From: Dyella_A sp049445995
GTDB lineage: Bacteria; Pseudomonadota; Gammaproteobacteria; Xanthomonadales; Rhodanobacteraceae
Length of the DNA stretch: 38,078 nt
Direction of reading: 5' to 3'
Assembly: GCF_049445995.1 (NCBI RefSeq)
Contig: NZ_JBMSDZ010000025.1
Span: 1-38,078 of the forward strand
Shown: positions 9,388-16,723 of the stretch, piece by piece
Numbering within the stretch: position 1 is the stretch's first letter
Layout of the letters: each line of letters opens with the position of its first letter
Made by a program: the position numbers and the translations under genes
Notes under the pieces: model-generated
The model's database searches: none
The model's input: the letters and a program-made list of their open reading frames with translations, nothing else
What the model was told of the DNA's origin: nothing

Positions 9388-11115
9388 TCAGGACGCGGCC
9401 GGCGTGGCGAGCGCCGCCACGCCGCCGGCCAGCGACCACGCATCGACGCCGCGTTGGCGCAGCGTGCGCGCCGCGTACGCGCTGCGCTTGCCGCTGGCGC
9501 ACACCAGCAGCACGTGGCGATCGATACCGTCCAGCGAACAGGCGGCGATCTCGCCCGAAGGGATGCGCAGCGAGGTGACGTGCAGCGGCGCGGCCGCGAT
9601 CTCGTCCGGCTCGCGCACGTCGATCACGGCAAACCCCGCGGCGATGGCCTCGTCCAGATGGTGGAAGTGCCGCTCAATGTCGCCCCCAGCCTGCGCCTGC
9701 TCCAGCGCACGGCGGGCCACCGCCACGCAGCCGCCGTGCAACGCGCAGCCGCTCGCCGCGTCGATCGGCAGGCGCTGGCTGGTGCCGTCGAGCAGGTTGA
9801 CCAGCTGCAGCGCGTGGTCGGCCGGTCGCGGCAGGCCGAGCAGCAGCTTCAGTGCCTCCATCGCCTGCATCGTGCCGAGCACGCCGGGCACCGGCCCGAG
9901 CACGCCCGATTCCACGCAGGTACCGGCCAGGCCGGGCGCTGGCGGTTCGGGCCACAGGCAGCGCAGGCAGGGTTCGCCGGGCAGCGCGGTGACCACCTGC
10001 AGCTGGCCTTCGTACTGGTAGACGCTGGCCAGCACCAGCGGGGTGCCGGTGAGCACTGCGGCATCACTGGCGAGGTAGCGGCTGGCCAGGTCGTCGGTGC
10101 ATTCGATCACCAGGTCGTACTGCGCGAACATGTCGATGACGGTGTCCGCGGTGAGCGGCTCGGTATACGTCTGCACCTGCACCGCCGGGTTGAGCGCGGC
10201 GACGCGGCGCGCGGCCAGGTCGACCTTGCGCCGGCCGACGTCGCGGGCGTCGTACATCACCTGGCGATGCAGGTTGCTGGCGTCGAGCACGTCGTGGTCG
10301 ACGATGCCCAGCGTGCCCACGCCGGCACCGGCGAGGTAGCCGATCACCGGCACGCCGAGACCGCCGGCGCCGATCACCAGCACGCGCGAGGCGGCGAGTT
10401 TTGCCTGGCCGGACTCGCCGACGTCGCGCAGGCGGGTCTGGCGGGAATAGTCGGGGGTGAAGGGTTTTTGCCCGTCGCGCTTTTGCTCGTTGTGCTTTTG
10501 CTCGTCGCGCTTTTGCCCGTCATCCCAGCGCAGGCTGGGATCCAGTGACTTCGTGTCGGCACCAAGGCGCTGGACCCCAGCGTCCGCTGGGGTGACGGTG
10601 GTGGAGTGTTCGTCCGCGTGGTGGTGCTCGTGCGTGTGCGCATGGCCGTGGTGCTGGCCGTGCAGATGCGGCGCCTCCATCTCGTGCGCGCGCTCGGTGT
10701 GCGAGCAGGCGACCCAGGCGGTGTCGCCTTCCAGGTAATGCTCCTTCTTCCAGATCGGCAGGCGGTGCTTGATCTCGTCGATGATGTAGCGGCAGGCGCG
10801 GAACGCCTCGTCGCGGTGCGGGGCGGAAACGCCGATCCACACGGCGAGGTCGCCGATCCTCAGGTCGCCCACGCGATGCACCGCGCTGGCGGCCAGCACG
10901 CCGTAGCGTTCGGCGGCCTCGGCCAGGATGCGCTCGCCCTCGGCGATCGCCAGCTCGGTGTAGGCCTCGTACTCCAGGCCGCTCACTTCGCGGCCCTCGT
11001 TGTTGTTGCGCACCCAGCCCTCGAACGCGCAGAAGCCGCCGCTGCCGGGATGCTTGAGCTCCTCGCGCAGCTGCGCGAGGTTGGCCGGTGCCGCGGTGAG
11101 ATCGAAGCGCATCAT
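9388..11115 (-). CDS. MoaE-MoeB-rhodanese fusion: molybdopterin synthase large subunit joined to the MoaD-activating enzyme
   Basis: One unbroken 575-residue frame holds three enzyme parts. Residues 2-145 are MoaE, with the catalytic lysines in KHRLPIWKKE (K116 and K123, seven apart as in E. coli). Residues 149-170 are His-rich, and 171-217 are a REP-encoded stretch plus a 5-residue repeat. Residues 220-465 are MoeB/ThiF-like E1: GAGGLG at 249-254, DASNLHRQ, CTDD at 339-342, CLRC at 383-386, C400 in GTCVESGVLG. Residues 480-575 are rhodanese, with active-site loop CASGKRS (C539). MoeB plus rhodanese resembles eukaryotic MOCS3, which adenylates and thiocarboxylates the small subunit. Fusion to MoaE would place activation and use of MoaD on one protein. 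The start overlaps the moaD stop by 4 bp. No Met lies in the linker, so a separate MoeB start is unlikely. Confidence 0.92.
   Translation of the reverse strand: MMRFDLTAAPANLAQLREELKHPGSGGFCAFEGWVRNNNEGREVSGLEYEAYTELAIAEGERILAEAAERYGVLAASAVHRVGDLRIGDLAVWIGVSAPHRDEAFRACRYIIDEIKHRLPIWKKEHYLEGDTAWVACSHTERAHEMEAPHLHGQHHGHAHTHEHHHADEHSTTVTPADAGVQRLGADTKSLDPSLRWDDGQKRDEQKHNEQKRDGQKPFTPDYSRQTRLRDVGESGQAKLAASRVLVIGAGGLGVPVIGYLAGAGVGTLGIVDHDVLDASNLHRQVMYDARDVGRRKVDLAARRVAALNPAVQVQTYTEPLTADTVIDMFAQYDLVIECTDDLASRYLASDAAVLTGTPLVLASVYQYEGQLQVVTALPGEPCLRCLWPEPPAPGLAGTCVESGVLGPVPGVLGTMQAMEALKLLLGLPRPADHALQLVNLLDGTSQRLPIDAASGCALHGGCVAVARRALEQAQAGGDIERHFHHLDEAIAAGFAVIDVREPDEIAAAPLHVTSLRIPSGEIAACSLDGIDRHVLLVCASGKRSAYAARTLRQRGVDAWSLAGGVAALATPAAS
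10466..10525 (-). repeat. 15-bp tandem repeat inside the fusion gene
   Basis: Four units start at 10466, 10481, 10496 and 10511, each beginning TTTTGCYCGT on the plus strand; the last runs into the adjacent palindrome. In protein this gives about three and a half copies of a five-residue unit, [R/H][D/N][E/G]QK, at residues 199-217. It forms a charged, probably disordered end of the linker before the MoeB domain. Confidence 0.8.
10517..10600. repeat. REP-like palindrome pair inside the coding sequence of the fusion
   Basis: Two palindromes of the same family as the intergenic REPs lie at 10517-10549 (CATCCCAGCG...GCTGGGATCCAG) and 10565-10600 (CTGGACCCCAG...CTGGGGTGACGG). Together they are read in frame as residues of the type TPADAGVQ and SLDPSLRWDDG, which are characteristic translations of such elements. 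They sit exactly between the MoaE and MoeB domains. Confidence 0.9.
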
Positions 11116-11354
11116 CCGCCGGCCACCGGTGGGATGAACACGACCGTGTCGCCCTCGGCGAGCGCGCGGTTCCAGTCGCTGAACTGGGTGTTGACCGCCA
11201 CCTTCAGCGCGTCGACCGGCAGCGAGAAGCCGTGGCGCGCGCGCAGCTCGTCGTAAAGATCGCGCAGGGTGACCGCGGCGGTGCTCACCTGCTCGGCGCT
11301 GGTGCCGGCCTGTTCGCGCAGCTGCGCGTAGTACTGCAGGTTCACGCGGGTCAT
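11112..11354 (-). CDS. moaD: Molybdopterin synthase sulfur carrier subunit
   Basis: MoaD is the ubiquitin-fold sulfur carrier that donates thiocarboxylate sulfur to precursor Z on MoaE. The 80-residue protein has the normal length and ends VFIPPVAGG, the required C-terminal Gly-Gly that MoeB adenylates. ATG 11354 is the real start: it overlaps the mobA stop (ATGA), and upstream in-frame codons belong to mobA in another frame. The stop overlaps the start of the MoaE-MoeB-rhodanese fusion, so the carrier and both of its partners are translated in sequence. Confidence 0.94.
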   Translation of the reverse strand: MTRVNLQYYAQLREQAGTSAEQVSTAAVTLRDLYDELRARHGFSLPVDALKVAVNTQFSDWNRALAEGDTVVFIPPVAGG

Positions 11355-11944
11355 GGCTGCGACTCCAGCTGGCGCTGCATCAGGGCGAATTCCTCGGGGG
11401 TGTTGATGTTGTCCAGCGCCTCGCCCGGCGCGGGCAGCAGCACGATGTCGGACTGGATCAGCGCCTTGCGCGGGCAATAGCTGCCGGCATCAAAGCGGGC
11501 TTTCAGTCGCGCGTGGCTGGACGGCTCCCACAGCGCGCACAGCGGCTCGGGCAGGCCGTCGAAGCGGCTGGTGAAGACGGTGGCGTCCTTGGCCGGATCG
11601 CGCGCGGCGATCAGGGTGCGCAGGGTGGCTTCGTCCAGTCGCGGCAGGTCGCAGGCGATCACCAGCCAGGCCGCCTCGGGGTACGCGTCCTGCGCCGAGA
11701 GAATGCCCGCCGCCGGCCCGACCGCGTCGTAGCTGTCCACCAGCTGCGGCAGCTGCGCGCGCAGCGGATCGTCGCGCTGCGTCTCGCGCACCGAGACGAA
11801 GGCACGCTCGGTGACCGCCGACAGCACGCGCCACGCGCGCAGCAGCTGCGGTTCGCCGGCGTAGCTGAGCTGCGCCTTGTCGCGCTGCATGCGCTGGCTG
11901 GCGCCACCGGAGAGCAGCAGGCCATAGATCGGCGCGGTGCTCAT
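11351..11944 (-). CDS. mobA: Molybdenum cofactor guanylyltransferase
   Basis: MobA joins GMP to molybdopterin-Mo to give the MGD cofactor of DMSO-reductase family enzymes, including formate dehydrogenases and nitrate reductases. The 197-residue protein begins with the nucleotidyltransferase signature LLSGGASQRMQRDK and has the metal-site region CDLPRLD, then LCALWEP and NINTPEE near the end. Its ATG overlaps the moaC stop, and its stop overlaps the moaD start. A MGD-dependent formate dehydrogenase elsewhere in the genome would fit with fdhD nearby. Confidence 0.92.
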   Translation of the reverse strand: MSTAPIYGLLLSGGASQRMQRDKAQLSYAGEPQLLRAWRVLSAVTERAFVSVRETQRDDPLRAQLPQLVDSYDAVGPAAGILSAQDAYPEAAWLVIACDLPRLDEATLRTLIAARDPAKDATVFTSRFDGLPEPLCALWEPSSHARLKARFDAGSYCPRKALIQSDIVLLPAPGEALDNINTPEEFALMQRQLESQP

Positions 11945-12438
11945 GCGCCGGCCTGCCGGAAATCGAGGTCGCTCTTGCCGCCGGTCTTGCCGAGCAGGCG
12001 CACCTCGGCGATGACGATGTCGTGCGACATCGCCTTGCACATGTCGTACAGGGTAAGCGCGGCCACGCTGGCGCCGGTGAGCGCCTCCATCTCCACCCCG
12101 GTGCGGCCTTCGCAGGACACGGTGCAGGTGATGCGCGCCTCGACGCCTTCCATCGCGATGTCGATGTGGCACTTGTCCAGCGCCAGCGGATGGCACAGCG
12201 GGATCAGTTGCGCGGTGGCCTTGGCGCCCATCACGCCGGCGATGTTGGCCACGGTGAGCACCGCGCCCTTGGGCGTGACGTAGCCCGCATCGTGCAGCTG
12301 CGCGGCGACCTCGGCGGGAAACACCACGCGCGCCTGCGCCTGCGCCGTGCGCCGGGTGACGGCCTTGCCGCCGACGTCGACCATCTGCGGCTGGCGGGCG
12401 TCGTCGAGGTGGGTGAGTTTGCTGGAGGCAGGGGACAT
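11941..12438 (-). CDS. moaC: Cyclic pyranopterin monophosphate synthase
   Basis: MoaC turns the MoaA product into cyclic pyranopterin monophosphate, the first stable intermediate of the pathway. The 165-residue protein has the usual length and landmarks: MVDVGGKAVTRRTAQAQ, IPLCHPLALDKCHID, EGRTGVEMEALTGASVAALTLYDMCKA, and KTGGKSD near the C-terminus. It starts 18 bp after moaA and overlaps mobA by 4 bp. Confidence 0.96.
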   Translation of the reverse strand: MSPASSKLTHLDDARQPQMVDVGGKAVTRRTAQAQARVVFPAEVAAQLHDAGYVTPKGAVLTVANIAGVMGAKATAQLIPLCHPLALDKCHIDIAMEGVEARITCTVSCEGRTGVEMEALTGASVAALTLYDMCKAMSHDIVIAEVRLLGKTGGKSDLDFRQAGA

Positions 12439-12456
12439 GGAATTCCGTCGGGCGGC

Positions 12457-13524
12457 TCAGCCGCCGATGTAGTGCATTTCGATCTTCGGACGCGAGCGCT
12501 GGCGGCGCTCCTCGCGCTCCTCGCTGTAGCGGTCGCTGCGGCGCAGCCACACCTGGCGCAGGCGTTCGCGCACGGCATCGTCGCTGCTGCCGTCACGCAG
12601 CGCGGAGCGCAGGTCGGTGCCCTGCGCGGCGAACAGGCAGGTGTACAGCGTGCCTTCGGAGGACAGCCGGGCGCGCGAGCAGTCGCCGCAGAACGGCTGG
12701 CTCACCGAGGAGATCACGCCGATCTCGCCCTGCCCGTCGCGGAAGCGGAAACGCGTGGCCACCTCGCCCTCGTACTTGGGCGGCAGCGCATCCAGCGGCC
12801 AGCGGGCGTGGATGGCGGCGATCAGCTCGGCCGAGGGCACCACCGCGTCGCGGTTCCAGTCGTTGCGGTTGCCCACGTCCATGTATTCGATCAGTCGGGG
12901 GATGATGCCGGTGCCGCGGAAGCGCTCGATGAGATCGAGCACGCTGTGTTCGTTCACGCCGCGCTGCACGACGGTGTTGAGCTTGATGCCCTGCGGGAAG
13001 CCGACCGCCTGCGCCGCCTCGATGCCGCCGAGCACATCGTCCAGTGCGCCGCGGCCGCCGCTCATGCGGTGGAACAGCGCGGGGTCGAGGGTGTCCAGGC
13101 TCACGGTGACGCGATCCAGCCCGGCGTCGCGCAGATCCTGCGCATGGCGCGCCAGCAGCACGCCGTTGGTGGTCATCGCCAAGTCGCTGATACCGGGGAT
13201 GCGCCGCAGCCGCGCCACCAGTTCGGCCAGCTTCGGCCGCAGCAGCGGCTCGCCGCCGGTGAGGCGCAGCTTGCCCACGCCCAGCGAGGCGGCGAGGCGG
13301 CAGATGCGCTCGATCTCGTCGAAGCTCAGCCGTTCGTCGTTGCGCAGGAAGCTGAAGTGCTCGCCGTAGGTGGACTCCGGCATGCAGTACGGGCAGCGAA
13401 AATTGCAGCGATCCATCACCGAGATGCGCAGGTCGTGCAGCGGCCGGCCGCGCTGATCCAGGGGCGGCGCGTCCAGCGGCGGCGCCTCGGTGGCAATTTC
13501 GGTGATGGCGTGCGGATCGGTCAT
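12457..13524 (-). CDS. moaA: GTP 3',8-cyclase
   Basis: MoaA is the radical SAM enzyme that rearranges GTP in the first step of molybdopterin synthesis. The 355-residue protein has the N-terminal cluster motif CNFRCPYC (C40, C44, C47) and the SAM-binding LRLTGGEPLLR. The second, C-terminal cluster is CGDCSRARLS followed by a third Cys in LYTCLF. The extreme C-terminus MHYIGG carries the conserved Gly-Gly needed for activity. It follows moeA with a 1-bp gap, which suggests coupled expression. Confidence 0.96.
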   Translation of the reverse strand: MTDPHAITEIATEAPPLDAPPLDQRGRPLHDLRISVMDRCNFRCPYCMPESTYGEHFSFLRNDERLSFDEIERICRLAASLGVGKLRLTGGEPLLRPKLAELVARLRRIPGISDLAMTTNGVLLARHAQDLRDAGLDRVTVSLDTLDPALFHRMSGGRGALDDVLGGIEAAQAVGFPQGIKLNTVVQRGVNEHSVLDLIERFRGTGIIPRLIEYMDVGNRNDWNRDAVVPSAELIAAIHARWPLDALPPKYEGEVATRFRFRDGQGEIGVISSVSQPFCGDCSRARLSSEGTLYTCLFAAQGTDLRSALRDGSSDDAVRERLRQVWLRRSDRYSEEREERRQRSRPKIEMHYIGG

Positions 13525-13525
13525 G

Positions 13526-14731
13526 TCACCAGCGGTAGAGGGTGGCTACGGTGCCGGCCGACGCGGCGTGCTCGGACGGTGCCAGCTCCACCACGCCATC
13601 GGTATGCGGCAGGGCGGAGAAATCGCCCGAGGTGGGCGCCGGCACCGGCGTCGCCAAAGCGCGACCGGCATCGTCATGATGCACCCGCACGGGTACAAAA
13701 CAGGTCAAGGTCGGGCTGGTGCCGGCCGGGGCGGCGAGCACCACGTGCTCGACCGGCCGCGCCGTCAATCCCATCGCCTGCTCCAGCGCCGGCAGCAGGT
13801 AGCGCACGGCGCATACCAGCGCCGAGACGGGGTTGCCCGGCAGCGCGAACACCACCTGCCCCTGCGGCCCGATGCCGAACCACATCGGCTTGCCCGGCCG
13901 CTGGGCGATGCGATACAGCACCTTGTTGACGCCCAGCGCGCGCAGCGCCTCGGGCACGAAGTCGCGCTGGCCCACCGACACGCCGCCGGACAGCACCAGC
14001 ACCTGGCAGCTGGCGAGCAGTTCGCCGAGCCGTTCGGTGGTGGCGGCGAGGTCGTCGGGCACGCGGGTCAGCCGCACATCGACGAAGCCGCGATCGCGCA
14101 GGGCCGCGGCCAGCGCGCGGTCGTTGGAGCGGCGAATCTGCCCGTCGGCCAGCGGCTGCTGCTCCACCTCGGCCAGCTCGTCGCCGGTGGCGATGATGGC
14201 GACCTGCGGCACCGCGGCCACCTCGACCGCGGCCACGCCGTTGGCGGCGAGCACGGCCAGTTCCGGCGCGCGCAGGCGCACGCCCGGGGCGAGCAGCGGA
14301 TCGCCTTCGCGGCAATCGGAGCCGCGCGGATGGACGAACTGGCGCGTCGTCGGCACCCAGCCGTCGGCCAGCCGGACCTGATCGCCCTCGCGCACGATCT
14401 GCTCGATCGGCACCACGCAGTCGCAGCCCTGCGGCAACATGGCGCCGGTGGTCACCTCGATGCAGCCGGTCGGATCGGCCAGCACCTGACCGGCCATGCC
14501 GGCCATCTGGCGACCGGTCACATGGAATTGACGCCATGCGGCATCCGCCAGCGTGATCGCGATGCCGTCCATCATCACGCGGTCGAACGGCGGCTGGTCG
14601 CGCTCGGCCAGCACGCGCTGGCGCAACACGCGGCCGGCCGCCGCGTCCAGCGGCACGTGCTCGGTCGCGAACAGCGGCAGGCTGGCGCGAATCCGCCGCT
14701 CGGCTTCGGTGACGCTGGGAAGTTCGCTCAT
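13526..14731 (-). CDS. moeA: Molybdopterin molybdenumtransferase, first MoeA paralogue
   Basis: The 401-residue protein has the standard MoeA motifs: RVMMDGIAI, VTTGAMLPQGCDCVVPIE, HPRGSDCREGD, ATGDELAEV, LSGGVSVGQRDFV and FALPGNPVSA. The TGDEL and PGNP motifs are canonical, unlike those of the second copy at 8115-9365, so this is the likelier housekeeping enzyme. It is the first gene of the molybdopterin operon. I start at ATG 14731; a GTG eight codons upstream (14755) is also in frame. The 297-bp spacer to the divergent fdhD must hold the operon promoter, but no convincing box is visible. Confidence 0.9.
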   Translation of the reverse strand: MSELPSVTEAERRIRASLPLFATEHVPLDAAAGRVLRQRVLAERDQPPFDRVMMDGIAITLADAAWRQFHVTGRQMAGMAGQVLADPTGCIEVTTGAMLPQGCDCVVPIEQIVREGDQVRLADGWVPTTRQFVHPRGSDCREGDPLLAPGVRLRAPELAVLAANGVAAVEVAAVPQVAIIATGDELAEVEQQPLADGQIRRSNDRALAAALRDRGFVDVRLTRVPDDLAATTERLGELLASCQVLVLSGGVSVGQRDFVPEALRALGVNKVLYRIAQRPGKPMWFGIGPQGQVVFALPGNPVSALVCAVRYLLPALEQAMGLTARPVEHVVLAAPAGTSPTLTCFVPVRVHHDDAGRALATPVPAPTSGDFSALPHTDGVVELAPSEHAASAGTVATLYRW

Positions 14732-15028
14732 GGGGTGGGAAAACCGTCCGTGCACGGCAACGACGCCTAGGAGCGTGGGCCGTAGAAGCCATTCGGGCTG
14801 TAAAGCTCTTCGCCGCGAACGTTTCTATGACCTACGCCCCTCGCCGCGTCTGGAGAGGAAAGCATGGGGCCAGCGGGAAACGTTGACAACCGCGGCCATG
14901 GTCGAAAAGCGCGGCGCAAGCGCCTGTGGCAAGCCATTCGCCGCCACCGGCAAGGCGGTTGCGCAACCACCGCCTGCGCGATGCCGCAGGGGCGTGGAGG
15001 CACCGCAGCGGCTCGCTATGATGGCGCG
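14732..15028. promoter_or_regulatory. Divergent spacer between moeA and fdhD
   Basis: This spacer should carry promoters for the molybdopterin operon (leftward) and fdhD (rightward). Around 14768-14820 it holds a decayed repeat with TAGGAGCGTGGG and GCTCTTCGCCGCGAACG, fragments common in Xanthomonadales intergenic repeats. TATGAT at 15017-15022 looks like a -10 box for fdhD and ends 6 bp before its ATG. I found no FNR-type site and no clear molybdenum-cofactor RNA motif. Confidence 0.4.
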
Positions 15029-15886
15029 ATGAACCAGCCCCCCGCCCCCGCCGATTCCGCGCCCGGTGACGACGCACTCGGTTGCGTCCGGCGGCAGATC
15101 ACCCGCTGGCGGCGCGGCACCATGGAGGCTGCCGGCGACTGGGTGGCCGAGGAGCAGCCGATCGCGATGACCTATAACGGCCGCTCCTTCGCCGTGATGA
15201 TGGCCACGCCGCATGACCTGGAGGACTTCGCGCTGGGCTTTTCGCTCAGCGAGGGATTGATCCGCACGCCGGCCGACCTGCTCGACCTGCAGGTACGCCC
15301 GCTGCTGGAAGGCACCGAGCTGGCCATGACCGTGGCCGCCGACGCCCACGGCGCGCACCTGGATGCCGACGGCCAGCGCCTGCTGCCCGGGCGCAGCGGC
15401 TGCGGCATCTGCGGCACGCGCCAACTGGAGAACGCGGTGCGCCAGCCCGGCCGGGTGCACGGCGACGTCGGCCTGACCCACGCCGGACTGGAGCGCGCGC
15501 TTGCCGGCCTCCAGCAGTGCCAGCCGATGAATGCCGCCACCGGCGCCGTGCATGCGGCGGCCTGGGCGACGGCGAAGGGCGAGATTGCGCTGGTGCGCGA
15601 AGACGTCGGTCGCCACAACGCGCTGGACAAGCTGGTCGGCGCGCTGCATCGCGACGGCATCGATCCGGCGTCCGGGTTTGCGCTGGTCACCAGTCGCGCC
15701 AGCTACGAGATGGTGACCAAGGCGGCCAGCGCCGGCGTCACCGTGCTGGCCGCCATTTCCGCGCCGACCGCGCTGGCGATCGAGCTGGCCAGAAGCGCCG
15801 GGCTCACCCTGGTCGGCTTCGCCCGCCCCGGCAGCCACAACGTCTACACCCACCCCGAGCGCCTGCATGCCGGGAGCGGCCGATGA
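15029..15886 (+). CDS. fdhD: Formate dehydrogenase sulfurtransferase/accessory protein
   Basis: FdhD passes sulfur from a cysteine desulfurase to the molybdenum cofactor of formate dehydrogenase. The 285-residue protein has the signature SGCGICG with the two functional cysteines (C125, C128). It also has the family blocks EEQPIAMTYNG, TPHDLEDFALGFSLSEG, REDVGRHNALDKL and SRASYEMVTKAA. The ATG at 15029 has no Shine-Dalgarno sequence, and a TATGAT box ends 6 bp before it, so the mRNA may be leaderless. Its stop overlaps the sirtuin start (ATGA). It stands divergent to the molybdopterin operon, a logical pairing; no formate dehydrogenase gene is in the window. Confidence 0.94.
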   Translation: MNQPPAPADSAPGDDALGCVRRQITRWRRGTMEAAGDWVAEEQPIAMTYNGRSFAVMMATPHDLEDFALGFSLSEGLIRTPADLLDLQVRPLLEGTELAMTVAADAHGAHLDADGQRLLPGRSGCGICGTRQLENAVRQPGRVHGDVGLTHAGLERALAGLQQCQPMNAATGAVHAAAWATAKGEIALVREDVGRHNALDKLVGALHRDGIDPASGFALVTSRASYEMVTKAASAGVTVLAAISAPTALAIELARSAGLTLVGFARPGSHNVYTHPERLHAGSGR

Positions 15887-16716
15887 GCGCCCAGGCGCAG
15901 AACTCCGCCGATAGCCGGTTGCGCGATTTCGTCGACGCCCATCCGCGGCTGTTCGTGCTCACCGGGGCCGGCATCAGCACCGACTCGGGGATTCCCGACT
16001 ACCGCGACCGCGCCGGCCAGTGGAAGCGCACGCCGCCGGTGACCTACCAGGCCTTCATGCACGAGCTGGCCACACGGCAGCGCTACTGGGCGCGCAGCCT
16101 GGTCGGCTGGCGCCGCTTCGGCCGCGCCGCGCCGAACGCCACGCATCGCGCGCTGGCCGCGCTGGAGCAGCGCGGCCAGGTGGAGCTGCTGGTCACCCAG
16201 AACGTCGATCGCCTGCACCAGCAAGCCGGCAGCTTGCGCGTGGTGGACCTGCACGGCCGCCTCGACGAAGTGCGCTGCATGGCCTGCGACTGGCGCCAGG
16301 GCCGGCACGATTTCCAGCGCGAGCTGGTGATGCGCAACGCGGACTGGGCGCATCTGAATGCCGCCGACGCCCCCGACGGCGATGCCGAGCTGGACGGCCA
16401 CGACTTCGCCCGCTTCGACGTGCCGCCCTGCCCGGCCTGCGGCGGCATCGTGAAGCCGGACGTGGTGTTCTTCGGCGAAAACGTGCCGCGCGACCGCGTG
16501 GATGCAGCCACCCGCGCATGGTCCGAAGCGGACGCCGTGCTGGTGGTCGGCTCCTCGCTGATGGTGTTTTCCGGTTATCGCTTCGTCGCCGCGGCGGCCA
16601 GGACCGGCAAGCCGGTGGCGACGGTGAACCTGGGCGTGACGCGGGCCGATCCGCTGGTCACGCTGAAGATCGACGCGCCGTGCGCCGGGGCGCTGGCGTT
16701 TTTGCTCGAACGCTGA
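15883..16716 (+). CDS. NAD-dependent protein deacylase, class II (SIRT4-like) sirtuin
   Basis: The 277-residue protein has a full sirtuin core: GAGISTDSGIPDYRD (28-42), TQNVDRLH (105-112), the catalytic H124 in DLHG, GENVPRD and VGSSLMV. Four zinc cysteines are present as C132/C135 and C183/C186. The GIPDYR wording and the length point to class II (SIRT4-like) rather than CobB/class III. It would remove acyl groups from lysines using NAD+; the target is unknown. The ATG overlaps the fdhD stop, so the two proteins are made together. Confidence 0.9.
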   Translation: MSAQAQNSADSRLRDFVDAHPRLFVLTGAGISTDSGIPDYRDRAGQWKRTPPVTYQAFMHELATRQRYWARSLVGWRRFGRAAPNATHRALAALEQRGQVELLVTQNVDRLHQQAGSLRVVDLHGRLDEVRCMACDWRQGRHDFQRELVMRNADWAHLNAADAPDGDAELDGHDFARFDVPPCPACGGIVKPDVVFFGENVPRDRVDAATRAWSEADAVLVVGSSLMVFSGYRFVAAAARTGKPVATVNLGVTRADPLVTLKIDAPCAGALAFLLER

Positions 16717-16723
16717 CGCGGCT

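Noticed and set aside
14732..14755. GTG 14755 as the moeA start
   Set aside because: It adds eight residues without a ribosome site; ATG 14731 fits the family N-terminus better.
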